A stretch of DNA of 64,000 nucleotides from Jacaranda mimosifolia. Its lineage: Eukaryota; Streptophyta; Magnoliopsida; Lamiales; Bignoniaceae. The position numbers were made by a program, and so were the translations under genes. Within the stretch, counting starts at the first letter, position 1; each line of letters opens with the position of its first letter. The DNA lies in assembly GCA_018894105.1 (NCBI GenBank), contig CM032126.1, forward strand, positions 21,798,391 through 21,862,390, read 5' to 3'. Of this stretch, positions 1 through 11,370 are shown piece by piece. The notes beneath the pieces are model-generated. The model made no database searches. It was not told where the DNA came from and saw only the letters and a program-made list of their open reading frames with translations.

Positions 1-1590
1 TTAGTCTCAACATCATCATCAAATTCATCTTCATCATCGCTAGACCTTGTATGTTCTTCCTCGTCGTCACTAATGATGCCATCTACATGTTGTGCATTTG
101 ATCTATCGACATCTTCTAAAGGATGATTACAATGTATTAAATTCTCTATCAAATCATCTGAATTTACTGCTAACAAATCTTCAATTTCAACTTGACCTCT
201 AGTCTTCATTTTTATAATAGCCAACCAATTGACCTTATTCGTAATTCTTCCACAATATGGAACATAGTAAACTTGCCACACTTGTTGGACAATTATAAAT
301 GACACATACTTTCTATACCTAGCCCTTTCCCTAACTTCAACAATATAATATTCTGGATGCAATATACGAGTTCCTCTCATAGGAGTTGGTTCGAGCGACT
401 CTCAACAAACAGAACCACCTTTTTTGTAGGTTCTTCTGACCTCCTTCAATATCCCATAATAGTCATCCTCACCACCAACCCCATTGACTCCCTTCACCTG
501 TACACTGCTATTCATTTGTTTTCCATGACTCCATACATATGTGTGGAATTTAAATCAATTTACAAAGTATTCGGGCCATATCCTAACTTGTCTGTTAGGG
601 CCCAAAGCCAAGTGATGTAAGAACGGATTTATTTTCAATTGGTCGGGTTATTAATATGTCATTCATCACATAAAGTATTAGTTTTTATGGAAGTTTTTTG
701 ACAAATCCATATCATTGATTGGGTCATGCATAATGCTGCAAATATAAATGTACAAATATAGGACTTAAACCAATAGATGAATTTATTTTCAATCCTCGCA
801 TGACATCTGCATCACCAACCTTGAGTAGTCCACAAAATAACTACATAATCGTATTTTGAATTGATTTGAATAAAAAAAAAGTAGCTACCTCGTGAGAAAT
901 AGAAATTAATGCTAGTTGACTTAGGTATTCCTTAACCTCTTCATAGTTAATCAACAAATGTAGTTTTGCAGCTCTTAGCTCAGCATCACTTAAGTACCTA
1001 GTCGTGCAGGCACAAGAGGCACGACCAGCCTAATTGAAAATATATAAAGTAGGTGGAGAATCATCATTTTCACCATCATTATTCTGATCTACTCTTGTCC
1101 TCAAAGAACGAACATAGGATTGGAAATAGTAGGAGCAAAAGTTGGATGTCTCTCTGCAAACAAATACCTCATAGATAGAACCCTCTATTTATGCCTTGTG
1201 CTTCATAGTTTTTTTTATTCTTCCAAGCTCCCTAGGTGTAATATCAATAATACTTTAGTTATATGGTCAAAAGTAGTTAACAATTTCAATAATTTAGCAT
1301 CTAAATGAAAATAATATTTTACCTCTTAGATGAATGCATCCACCGATATTCCATTATAACTTGCACATAATTACAGGAATATTATTCTTTATTCTATCCA
1401 AGTCATTGTGCCTTAAAGTTGTAGAACATAAGTCCCTAAAAAACTGACTAAGCTCAGCCAAAGACTTCTATATGTGGTCCTACAATTTTTTGAGTGCAAT
1501 TGGTAGTAATTGCTCCATGAAGATTTGACAATTATGGCTTTTCAATCCGTAGATCTTATGCCCATACGTGTTGACACGCCTAGCTAGATT
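1..1590 (-). pseudogene. CACTA transposase C-terminal part (DUF4218 / DUF4216), broken
   Basis: Minus-strand remnants of the C-terminal half of a CACTA transposase. Around 1330-1590 the frames give a TNP2/DUF4218 junction (GLKSHNCQIFMEQLLPIAL, then EYRWMHSSKR, matching the family's QYRWMYPFER). At 900-1060 there is a stretch RYLSDAELRAAKLHLLINYE. From about 360 down to the window edge one frame is open and encodes a DUF4216-like segment (QQVWQVYYVPYCGRIT...WLAIIKMKTRGQVEIEDL) followed by a long acidic tail rich in D, E and S. The acidic end is typical of these proteins. The 360-900 stretch has weaker, frame-shifted homology, including DYYGILKEV. It runs off the left edge. The family assignment rests on recalled domain signatures, not on a search. 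Confidence 0.75.
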
Positions 1591-2648
1591 AGAAGAACAT
1601 CCATCAGGCGTTTGTAATGACTTGACCCATTCACATATAGTTTTTCTTTACTTGGGTATTAAGACATACTTTTCTTTAAGCTTGCCCCACTGGCCGTTTC
1701 CCTTTAGAATTAACTTGAGATCTTGCCTTCTACAATAAAGATTCAAGTCCAAGCGAGCCTTAACATTGTCTATAGATTTTCCCTTGATGTCCGTGGCAAT
1801 GTTAAAGATATTGTCAAACATATTCTTCTCTATGTGCATGACATGCAAATTATATCTCAATGGGTTAGTCTTCCAATAAGACAGTTCCTAAAATATACTA
1901 TACTTGGTCTAATTGTGACACACACCATACCTTTAGATTCTAAGAGCACTACCATATTTAATAACCTTAGGCAAACCACATACCAAATCCTATATCTGCA
2001 CTCCATTCAACAAAGGAGGAAGATGATCTTTCTTAACTTGATTCTTTAAGAAACTGGTAGTGTTTTTTCTAAATTGATGATCATGATTTAAGAATTGTTG
2101 ATGGTAGTCAACCAACAATTCCTTTAGCTATTTTTCGGAGAGATTGCTTTTGAATGTTCCATACAGTATGAGCAAGCCAATCTACCTATTGTCATCTACC
2201 CTGACAACATACCATGAGCTGGGAAATCATTTCTTGTCCACATCAAAGCAGCTCTCATGATAAAATTTTACTTGGTGTTGGCGTTATAAGTGTGAACACT
2301 TGATGTCCAAAGCTTATTCAATTCATTAATTAAATGCTATAGGTAGACATCTATCATGGCTTTTGGATTTCTTAGCTCGGGATCCATGTAAAAAACATAC
2401 ATAGAGATGTCATACATACTTTAGGAGATAAATTATATGGTGTCATTGTGATAGGCCATGATGAATATGGTGATGCAGATTGAGTAAGAGGTGTAAATCT
2501 ATCACTACACAAACTAAACCTCACATTTTTAGGATCACTTGCAAAGTCAGGATGTGTTAGATCAAACTATTTCCAAGCATTCCCATCTAATAGATGACAC
2601 ATGACACCATCTGCTTGATGATTCTCATGATGCCATGTCATGTGGGTG
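1591..2648 (-). pseudogene. CACTA TNP2 transposase domain, broken
   Basis: Minus-strand TNP2 (transposase family tnp2) homology read across several frames. Moving down from 2640 it gives MTWHHENHQADG, WK.FDLTHPDFASDPKNVRF, SPYSSWPITMTPYNLSP, then a region equivalent to the DVYLQPL...ALMWT.NDFPA block, then HRQFLNHDHQFRKNTTSFLK, and finally NLHVMHIEKNMFDNIFNIA, which matches the family motif HNLDVMHIEKNV. At least four frame changes and several stops make it non-functional. The segment between the N-terminal LYPGC-like block (found at 52346-52420) and MTWH is missing, so the insertion of copia element A was accompanied or followed by a deletion here. Confidence 0.85.
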
Positions 2649-4661
2649 TTGAAATTATACAAGACTATGGGACTTGGTCATGCATATGAAGGTGATCATA
2701 AAACAAGTCTCTAAGGTCAATGAGTTTAAATATTTCAAGTCATAGAATCTTATGAGACGGGGCATCTAAGATTCGGATAGACTTGCACTAACGATGCATA
2801 CTCCAAGGAGTTGGATATTGCCCTGTTTCATGGGCAATCCATGTTAGAAATAGATGCATGTTAGTGGGTGCTTATCAAAAAATAAGTTCACTAAAGACTT
2901 GCTTAGAGAAACCATGAGGTAGCCATAGTGGCACATCAGTAGTGACAAATTCTCTAGCTTATGATAGTGCATATAATTAGTCCTTTGACTTGAGGATCCA
3001 TATTAACCTTATATTTAGGTCTTGGAGCTTCGACGTTGCTTCGACCATGTAGCGGGTCACCCAGGGCTTAGGTTGGGCGCAAGCTACATAAGTATGGAGG
3101 TTGGTGAGTTTAAATATGGGATTTATTTTGCGCGTTTGTGAAGAATGGGCTGATCTCCTATGTATTCTAAGATGATCGATTCCAATAAATCTTTGTGCAA
3201 AGTGATATGACAATTTAGAAAAAGAATTTTTCAAAGTTGTGATCATACTAAGGGACCGAACATCAAGAATAGATACATAGTTATCGAGGCTAATAGGGAG
3301 TCGACAAATATCTTGCCTTGGCCTCTTTTGGGAGATAGGAAATAGAAGGACCATATTTGCATAACAATCATGTGGGGTAATGGTTCACTCTATATTAGTT
3401 CATCCAAATGGTTGAGCTCCATAGGCTTGTACTAGAGATCGACTATAGAGATTGGGTACTCTTCAATTCGTAGAGATTAATTGATAGAGTGATTAGTTTA
3501 AAAAAGTTTAGACTATTCAGAATATATGATATTCAATGAATCACAAAGAGTTATGAGCCCATGTCTAATTAATTGGTGAACCTGAATGGTCACATATAAA
3601 AGTGTAAAATACTATTAATAGATTGAAGAAATTAACTAAGGAGTTAGATAATTAAAGTGGTCAAGTTTGGAGGACAGAAAGACCAACTTGACTAATTGAG
3701 AATTAGTTAATATGGCTTGATTAATTTAAGTGCTAAATTAATTAAAATAAGTTAAAGAGTTAAATTAGATCTATTAAATTAAGAAGTTAATTTAATTGGT
3801 ACCACGTGGCAATATAGTTAGTCAAAGTCAACTTAAAGAGTTAAGTTGATTTAATTAACTTAAGGAGTTAAGTTAATTTAAATTGATTAATAGGAGAATA
3901 TAATTTTGGGAAAAAAATTAAATGGAAGAGTCCATTTAACAATTAGTGAGTTGGTGTTTTAATTTGAGAAATTAAAAATCCAAGCAAGCTAGCCAATTGG
4001 CATCCAAGTTGGCAAAGTGATGAGTGCGTGATGGAAGCTTCCAAGAGCTTCCACTTCACACTATAAATCCCTCATCGCCGGCCTTTAGGAGTTAATTTTC
4101 TAGTTGCCATTTTCCCTCCAATTGTGGTGTTCTCATGTGTTGAGAGAAACTACCTTACTAAATTCTTTCCAACTTCTTTCTCTCTCCTAAAACGTCCTCA
4201 CACCTTTCTCCATCTTCCTCCTTTATTTTCTAGCAAATTAAGAGAGGATTGAGAGTGTTGTTAGGTGTGAGGATTTCCTTTACAGGGAAAATACTTGGTG
4301 TGCTTTGGATTGGTGAATCAAATTCAAGATTGAAGTTGATTGTTGGAGATTTTTGGCTGGCGATTTTTGGTGCATTTTGCCACTATTTTACCGCCACTTT
4401 TCAATAATCTTGGAGGTGTTTTACTCAGCAAAAGTTTTTGGAGTTGATGATCTATGGAAAAGAAGGCGTTCAACTTGCTTAGAAGGAGTTCTACAGGAAG
4501 ATCTTGCAAGTTACCTTCAATTCTCTCATTTAGGGTAACATCTTTAGCTTTTAAATCCACTATTATGGCATGAAATTAGGTTCTTGTGTTGAGGATGTCT
4601 AAGTTAATTTTTTGCTTATTTTTGGTAATTATTTTAGATCTTTGCACCTCCTCTTTTTACA
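2649..4661 (+). repeat. 5' LTR of copia A, 5'-truncated
   Basis: Aligns to the 3' LTR at 50156-52345 but lacks roughly the first 140 bp, starting in the conserved stretch ATACAAGACTATGGGACTTGG. It ends CTCTTTTTACA at 4661, two bases before the primer binding site. It contains a palindrome plus TATA box (4024-4072) and the usual AT-rich array of small palindromes (3700-3900). The left boundary with CACTA sequence is blurred to within about 5 bp. Confidence 0.85.
4024..4072 (+). promoter_or_regulatory. U3 palindrome and TATA box, copia A 5' LTR
   Basis: TGGAAGCT (4032-4039) pairs with AGCTTCCA (4046-4053); outer GTGA pairs with TCAC. CTATAAAT follows at 4061-4068. Position and spacing match the palindrome-TATA pair of the other LTRs, but the stem sequence differs. 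Promoter function is inferred. Confidence 0.5.
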
Positions 4662-4663
4662 AA

Positions 4664-4676
4664 TGGTATCGAAGCC
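4664..4676 (+). other. Primer binding site, copia A
   Basis: TGGTATCGAAGCC, two bases after the LTR end. It matches the initiator tRNA-Met complement TGGTATCAGAGCC with two substitutions. Confidence 0.8.
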
Positions 4677-5790
4677 AATTTTATGCCTAATTTTGGATTT
4701 GGATTTATGCCTACTTGATTCTAGGACTCCATTCAATTGATGGATTTAAGATTTTGGAGTTGATGCATGTGGCTCTAATTGTGTTGAATTGGAATATGTC
4801 AATATGTGCTTAATTGTGAATTACATGTTTTGGTATGAGTTTTAAATCAAATCCTATTATGTTAAATGTTGATTTCGTATTGGTTGATGTTAAATGTTGA
4901 TTTTAGCATGTTGACTATTGCTAAAAGGTATTTTGACAATTTTTGGATCTAATTGTGTTGGAGTTACTTGATGTTGTTTGAAGAATAGTGATTATTCCTT
5001 AGATTTAATTTTTGAAGCACTTTGATCACTGTAGTTTCCAGTTTTAAAGGTGTTTATAATCTGAAAATTTGTCCAAAAATATATGGAATGGAGTTATGGA
5101 AGTGTCCATATGGTTTGGGATGGCAAAAGAGCAGAAATAAGGCAAATCGGTGGCATAGCCGACTTGTGGCAGGGCCCCTGTTGGTTGGCCAACCTGTGGT
5201 TCTGGGCAACAGGCCCACCCAAGGTAGCCTTGGCATGACCGCCTTGCCATTTTGTACATTTTTGCCCTCTTTAACTTATTTATTTCATACAATTTTGATG
5301 CACGAGTGTTGTGTAAGTACTTAAATTAATGTTGGACATTTTAGCTTGCTTTTAAGATCAAATTTAAGTATGCACTTCAAGTTTGTGGAAAACTAAGATG
5401 CATAAGTGTTATGCTTAATGTTTCCTTTAATTAATTGTTTATGTGATAAGCATTCAATTGTCGGATTGAATGTCAATTTTAGCTACTGTTTATTTAATTG
5501 TTAATGGATGATGGATATGTGGGGATGAACATGAGCCTTTAATTTGGTTTAATTAAAGTTCAACGTTGAGTGAATGGGTTGTACTAAATGGGGCTTGCAT
5601 GTCTCTTGATGTTTTACTTTGTAAATGTTATGAGTGTAGAACTTCAGGGTTGAGGTTATCTTTACTCTTGTAAATTATTGCAAGGAGCCAAATCAGGCCA
5701 ATAGGATCAAGGAGGTTTGAAGACCATGATTGTATGGGATATATTCATGTAATAGATATGATCCATTAATTTAATCAACCCACCTAAATC

Positions 5791-5852
5791 AACTAAGTAG
5801 TGCACCCATGGCTATAAGTCGTGACCCATGGCTCTAAGTGCACGACTTGGTT
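5791..5852 (+). other. Leader long hairpin with internal duplication (copia A)
   Basis: AACTAAGTAGTGCAC pairs with GTGCACGACTTGGTT (imperfect 15-bp stem). In the other elements the loop is about 12-20 nt. Here it is enlarged by a tandem duplication of an ACCCATGGCTNTAAGT unit. Confidence 0.6.
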
Positions 5853-6125
5853 AAGGCTCATGCTCATCCCAACTTTAGATGCATGCTAAGTTTATTTACT
5901 TATTTATGCTTTCTTTACCTTATTGATGTATGTGATGCATGGTTAGGATAGAAAACCTAACTAAGAAAAGATAAAAATTGATGAGATCTTCCAAGCAATA
6001 AAATCCCTTAATGTAGAAGAGTTTAAGTTCAAGAAAATATTAAGTCAAATTGGATAAAATTAAACCAGAGTTAATAATCCAAGCCTTTTACCAATAGGCA
6101 AGTGACATGAAATGTTGCCCCATTT

Positions 6126-6434
6126 TGTGTCGGCTCACGAGTCATGTGACACATTATTAGAGGAAAGCTATGATCACTACCTCGGGATAAGATACACTTT
6201 AATTTAAAATTCACTATGACATTGTTTCACGAGTCTTGGAATGATCATTATTGAATTTATAATTAAAGATTGATTGGTAGGTTCGACTTAACACCTAGTA
6301 GTATAGATGTCGCATGAGTTGTGGGTCTTTATGAAAAGTGAGGCAAAACACATTAGGGATTGCATAGAGATGTAATCAGTAATAGTTACCTACCTTAAGA
6401 TCATTAGTGGATGTCTGACGAGTCGCGGGTCCAC
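6126..6434 (+). other. Four leader stem-loops, loop type I (copia A)
   Basis: Four hairpins spaced 75-105 bp apart carry related apical sequences. H1: stem TGTGTC/GACACA, loop 6132-6147 GGCTCACGAGTCATGT. H2: outer stem CTTTAATT/AATTAAAG (6197-6268), loop 6223-6240 TGTTTCACGAGTCTTGGA. H3: loop 6308-6325 TGTCGCATGAGTTGTGGG with an imperfect stem. H4: stem GTGGA/TCCAC, loop 6412-6429 TGTCTGACGAGTCGCGGG. The stems are unrelated to one another; the loops are related. See the findings. Confidence 0.7.
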
Positions 6435-6601
6435 AAGTGATGCCTTTGACCTTGATTCTTACTAGGAAATACGATTTCCCGAATTCCTTAAAATTGTGGG
6501 AGCAAAAAGGCTTAAAGGACCATAATCATGTTTTCAATATCAAATTCAATCATATGCTTATATTCTCTTCTTTGCTTATGTAGATTTGTGAAATCTCAAG
6601 A

Positions 6602-7252
6602 ATGGCTAAACATCTACTAAGCATCATTTTGGAAACTAATAAACTAATTGAGCTGAACTATTGCGATTGGTTAAGAAAGTCAAAAATTGTCCTTGTCTTC
6701 GAGAAAAGAACATACGTCTTAACTCAAAGTCCACTAGATACCATTGGCGAAGATGCTGATCAAGAGGCCTATGAAACATTCATGAAATGGGTAGAGGATG
6801 GCCTCCAAACCCATTGCCTCATGATGGCATCCATGTCCAAGAGTTCCCAAAGTCCCATGAAAACATGAAAAGTGCTGCCGAGATTTATTTGAACCTATAT
6901 GAGTTGTATAGTGTGCAAACAAGGCACAAATGATACATGCTATCGAAACAGCTCTTTAAGACTATGATGATTGAGGGGTCTAATGTCCATGATCATGGTC
7001 TAAAGATGATTGAGCTTATTGAGAATCTCTATTTTGGATAATGACCTCTATGTGGATTTAATCCTCCAATACTTGTTGAGCTCATTTGACTAATTTGTGA
7101 TGAACTTTAACATGTCAAAACAAGAAGTCACAATCAATGAATTTTTCAACATATTGGTAACCGTGGAGGCGCAATGAGAAAAGGTAAGCTTTTAATGATT
7201 GCTTCCTCTTCCCAATCTAAAGGCCCTATGGGCAAGAAGAAAAGGGGGTAAA
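6602..7252 (+). pseudogene. gag: Copia A gag, interrupted
   Basis: Gag nucleocapsid-like polyprotein remnant. It opens with MAKHLLSIILETNKLIELNY, the family's conserved start (M-K-N-P-L-S-I-L-E-T-N-K-L), and continues with W..VEDGLQTHCLMMASMS. A frameshift near 6850 is followed by SAAEIYLNLYELYS and then a low-quality stretch with stops (HVKTRSHNQ). It ends in a lysine-rich part just before the zinc knuckle, where copia B is inserted at 7253. The ATG at 6602 matches the start used in all other copies. Confidence 0.8.
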
Positions 7253-9302
7253 TGTTTGAATAGTGTCCCACAGCTAATTAGATTGGCATATAAACTATTT
7301 TACTTGTGATACAATCTTGATTGAATGATATTCATATAAAATGGCCATCTTTATCTTATGTTTATTTTACTTCACTGGCATTTGATTGAAGCCCCTAAAT
7401 CACACATGACTATGGGACTTGGTCACACACTAGGTGGTGATCATGAAATAAGTATTACACAGTTGTGATTTTAAATATTCAAAGTCATAGAACCTTAAAA
7501 GACGGGGCTATCTAAGATTTGGATAGACTTGCACTAACTAGACATAAATCCAAGGAGTTGGATATTGCTCCATTTTATGAGCAATCCATGTTGGACATGG
7601 GTGTATGTTAGTTGGTGCTTGTTAGACAACAAGTGCACTAAAGACCCGCCCGGAGAATCTACTAAATAGCCGCAGTGGCAAGTTCTTTAGCTTACGCTAG
7701 TGCGTATAATTAGTCCTTAGGACTGAGGATCCATGGTAACCTTGTATTAAGGTCCTCATACTTTGATTCTTCACCAACCACGTAGCGGGTCATCTGGGTT
7801 GAGATTGGGTATGAGCTACTTAGCCATGGACATTTATGAGATCCAAGATGGGAACTGTCTCCTTGCCGTGAAGGGTGAGCGCATCTCCCATGTATTCTAT
7901 AATGATCGATTCCAAAAAATCCTGGTGCAAGGTACTATGACATTTGGAAAAGGAGTTTTCCAAAGATGAGGTCATGAAGAGGAATCGAACATTGGAATAT
8001 AGATAGTTATCGAGGCTATTAGGGAGCATAAGAAATGGAAGGACATTATTTGCATGGCAAGTGTAGAGCTAGAATGGTTCATCGAGACATATCCATTCAT
8101 ACAATTAGTTGGGCTCCATGGGCTTGTTGCTAGATATCGACTATGGAGATTAGGTACTTTCGATTAACGGACATTAATTGAAAGAGTTATTAGTTTAAAG
8201 GAGTTTAAACTAATGTGAATATTTTAATATTCAAAATATCACAATGAGTTAATAGCCCATGTCCAATGAATGTATAAACCTAATGGGTCGCGCATAAAAG
8301 CTTAAAGGATGTTCTTACTTGATGGGAGGAACTTTCTAAAAAGTTAAAACATTTTTCTAGGCATTTTTGGAGAGAAAATCGGTTGAATAAATTTTTGGTC
8401 ATCTTGGCTTGATTAATTTAATTGATTAATTAATCAAAATAATTTGAGGAGTTAAATTAGACCAATTAAATTAATGAGTTAATTTAATTGGTGCCATGTG
8501 GCAATTAATTAGTCATGTTAACTTAAAGAGTTAAGTTGACATATATTAACTTAAAGAGTTAAGTTAATTAACTTAAGGAGTTAAGTCAAACTAATTAATT
8601 AAATTAAAGAGTTAATTTAATTAAAGTAAGTATTTGAATTTTGGAGAAAAATTCAAATGAAGAGCTCATTTGAAATTAATTTAGAGTTAATTTGCATTAC
8701 ATTTCATAAGAGTTAATTTGATGGTGATTCACTAGATTCCCTTTTTCCCTCTAAAAGTATGACATTTCATGTGTTGAAAGTTTACACTCTCCAAACACTT
8801 TCCCTCTCCAATTCCTCTCCAAAAGGCCACCCCCTCACCTTCATCCTCAAGTGTTCTAGTAGATTTGAGGCTGAATTAGGACTCTCTTTCGATGTGTGGA
8901 CTATACATTAGAGGTCAAACACTTGGGGGACTTGGTGCTCTTTGGTGAACTGTTGTTGTCCAATAACGTTCATGGTAGATTTGAAGGACTTTTGAAGTTT
9001 TTATTTGCACAAACTTTTTACAGCATCTTCCTTGGTGTGTTTTGGTGCTCTCTGTAAATTTTGAGCAATTTTGGAGTTGTGGAAGACAGTTAACCATTGG
9101 CAACTTTCTGTTTTGTACGATTGATCCTTTGAAGAGTTCATGGGAATCTTTTCCTCCTACCTTTGGACTTAGCATTCAAGGTAAAATTTCTCAATCTAAA
9201 TCCTTATTAAATGCATCATTACATCCTTGGAGTGGAGTAGCTAAGTTATATATGGCCTTTTATGGTTTTATATTATGGATCCATAGCCTATTTTTACTTT
9301 CA
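7253..9302 (+). repeat. 5' LTR of copia B
   Basis: Starts TGTTTGAATAGTGTCCC and ends ...TTTTTACTTTCA directly before the PBS. It is about 2050 bp, slightly short because the palindrome/TATA block present in sister LTRs around their middle is not recognisable here (8690-8760). Confidence 0.9.
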
Positions 9303-9304
9303 AG

Positions 9305-9317
9305 TGGTATCGGAGCC
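9305..9317 (+). other. Primer binding site, copia B
   Basis: TGGTATCGGAGCC, two bases after the LTR. One mismatch to the initiator tRNA-Met complement. Confidence 0.85.
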
Positions 9318-10732
9318 TAATTCATGCTTTAATTTGGATTGATTCATGTGATGAATTGATCCTAACCACTAAATACTTGATTCAATTGATGAATTTGAGT
9401 GTTTGGTTGATTTTGCTTGTGTGGCTCTTTAATGATGAATTGAGATATGCTAATATATAATTTGAGTGTTGATTAATGTGTTGGCATGATTTTGATTCAT
9501 AGATGATTCTGTTAAATATTGATTTACCATTGGATTATGTTATATGTTGATAGAGCATGTTTAATTTGGCCTTGAGGTGTTTTGGTCATTTTTGAATCCA
9601 ATTTGATTGGAGTTAATTGGAGATTTTGAAGATTATTGATTTTTACTTGCACTTGAATTTTGAAGCATGTTCGAGCACTTGAATTTCCATTTTTGAAAGG
9701 TGTTTTAAATCTGAAAATTTATCTAAATTGAGTGAAAATGAGTTATGGAAGTGTCCATATGGGTTTGGAGTACAAAAAACATGAATTGGGGGCCAAAAAC
9801 TTGACCACAAGGTGGCTAGGCAAGGCTGCCACCCGGCTGCCCAGCCCGGTAGGTAGTGGGCGCGCTAGGTAGGGCGACAGTAGGCAGCAGCCTTGCCAAG
9901 GCTGCCTTATGGTCGTTTTTGGTGCACTTTGTGTTATTTTGTGTCTTTAACTTATTTTTCAAATATATTTGGATGCACAAAAGTTGTGTAAGTATCTCAG
10001 AATTATGTTTGACATTTTTGCATGCTTTTAAAGTCTTGTTCAAGTTATTCTTCAATTAAGTGCAAAAATGAGATGTGTAAGGAGTTATGCTTATTTTTGC
10101 TAGTTTATTAATTGTTTACGAGATAAGCATTCAATTTGATGAATTGAACGTCAATTCTTATTTATTGTTCATTTAATTGTTGAATGGATGATGAATGTAT
10201 GGGGATGATCATGAGCGCTTAACATTGGTTTTATTTGTTTCAAGTTGTTGAAAAGGGTTGTAGTAAATAGGGACTTGCATGTCTCTTAATTTTCTATCTT
10301 GTAAATGTTATAAGAGCAGAATTACTAGGAGGATGATTTCTTTTCTCTTGTAAATGTTGCAATTAGACAAAGAAGGCCAAGAGAATCTAGGAGGCATGAA
10401 GACCTATGAATGTATGGGATACATTTATGTAGTAGCTAGATTTAATCAACCTACTTAAAAGCAACCAAGTAGTGCACCTATAGCTCTAAGTTCACTACTT
10501 GGTTATGGCTCATGGTCATCCCACCCCGAGAAGCATGCTAGGCATATTTATTTATTTATGCTTTTTTTATCCTATTGATGTATGATATGCATGGTTAGGA
10601 TATAGAAAACCTAAATAAGAGAAGATAAAATTGATGAGATCTTTCAAAAGAAGAAAATCCCTCCACTTAGAGGAGTCTAAGTGCATTCAAATTATTAAGT
10701 CAATATGGATACAAATTAAAAAGAGTTTTAAT
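9318..10732 (+). other. Copia B leader, first part
   Basis: Non-coding leader. A GC-rich patch at about 9795-9905 (with GGCTGCC-type repeats) interrupts otherwise AT-rich DNA. A perfect 12-bp hairpin lies at 10463-10504 (AACCAAGTAGTG/CACTACTTGGTT). The leader resumes at 12989 after a solo LTR. Confidence 0.75.
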
Positions 10733-11333
10733 TGAAAGCTAGTAAGGCACTAGGATCCAATTATAAAAACTTCAAAAGCTTAATAAGCTAGTGCTTACAA
10801 GCTAACTAGGATCAAATCATGACAAAGATTCAGATTTAGATAGAGTGTTACCTTGAAATGCAAAATCCAAGAAGAATGTGGTGAACCTTTCACTAATCCA
10901 GAAACTGCCAAAAACCACGCAGTAGGAATGTAGCGATTTTTACCAGCGTCAAATCTCCTCCAAAAATCACAAAACAATTACTAAGCTTCACAACTCCTTG
11001 GGGAACTCTCAATAAAAAATTCAGATCAAAAAGCTTTCTGGATCTCCTTGGAAAAAATTACCAAATCGGACTCTGTGCAAGTGGATCTCCTAACCATAGC
11101 AAACTAACTTGTTTGCCTCTATTGATATGATCCACACATCACATAGATCTTCCAAAATCTCTAGCTTATAAGTTGGAATAAGGCCAGAGATTAGCTATGG
11201 TGGAGGCCAATTTTAGGTAGGGAAGAAGAAGAAGAGAGCAAAGCTTTCAACATATGAATGCAATGCTTGCAAGGAGTTTTGGGGGAAATGGTGGATAATC
11301 TAATTCTTCACACGTTTTGACATAATGACCAGC

Positions 11334-11370
<37 letters not shown>

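Larger units (their letters stand above)
4677..6601 (+). other. Long untranslated leader of copia A
   Basis: About 1.9 kb between PBS and gag without a credible coding frame. It contains a GC-rich variable patch (about 5145-5250), a long hairpin (5791-5852) and four spaced stem-loops (6126-6434). The same layout recurs in the leaders of B, C, D and F, so the segment is a real element part and not captured flanking DNA. Confidence 0.75.

Noticed and set aside
1120..1308. 62-codon plus-strand ORF at the left edge
   Set aside because: It is antisense to DUF4218-region sequence of the CACTA transposase and lacks any own signature.
5022..5324. Overlapping ORFs in the GC-rich patch of the A leader
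   Set aside because: Local GC richness removes stop codons in several frames at once; the patch does not align as protein between elements.
6407..6434. Hammerhead ribozyme suggested by CTGACGAG in hairpin H4 of element A
   Set aside because: The sister loops lack CTGANGA, and no GAAA plus GTC cleavage core with three stems can be formed around it.
6126..6434. CRISPR-like array from the regularly spaced similar words
   Set aside because: Eukaryotic retroelement leader; only four short words, non-identical flanking stems and no repeat-spacer structure.
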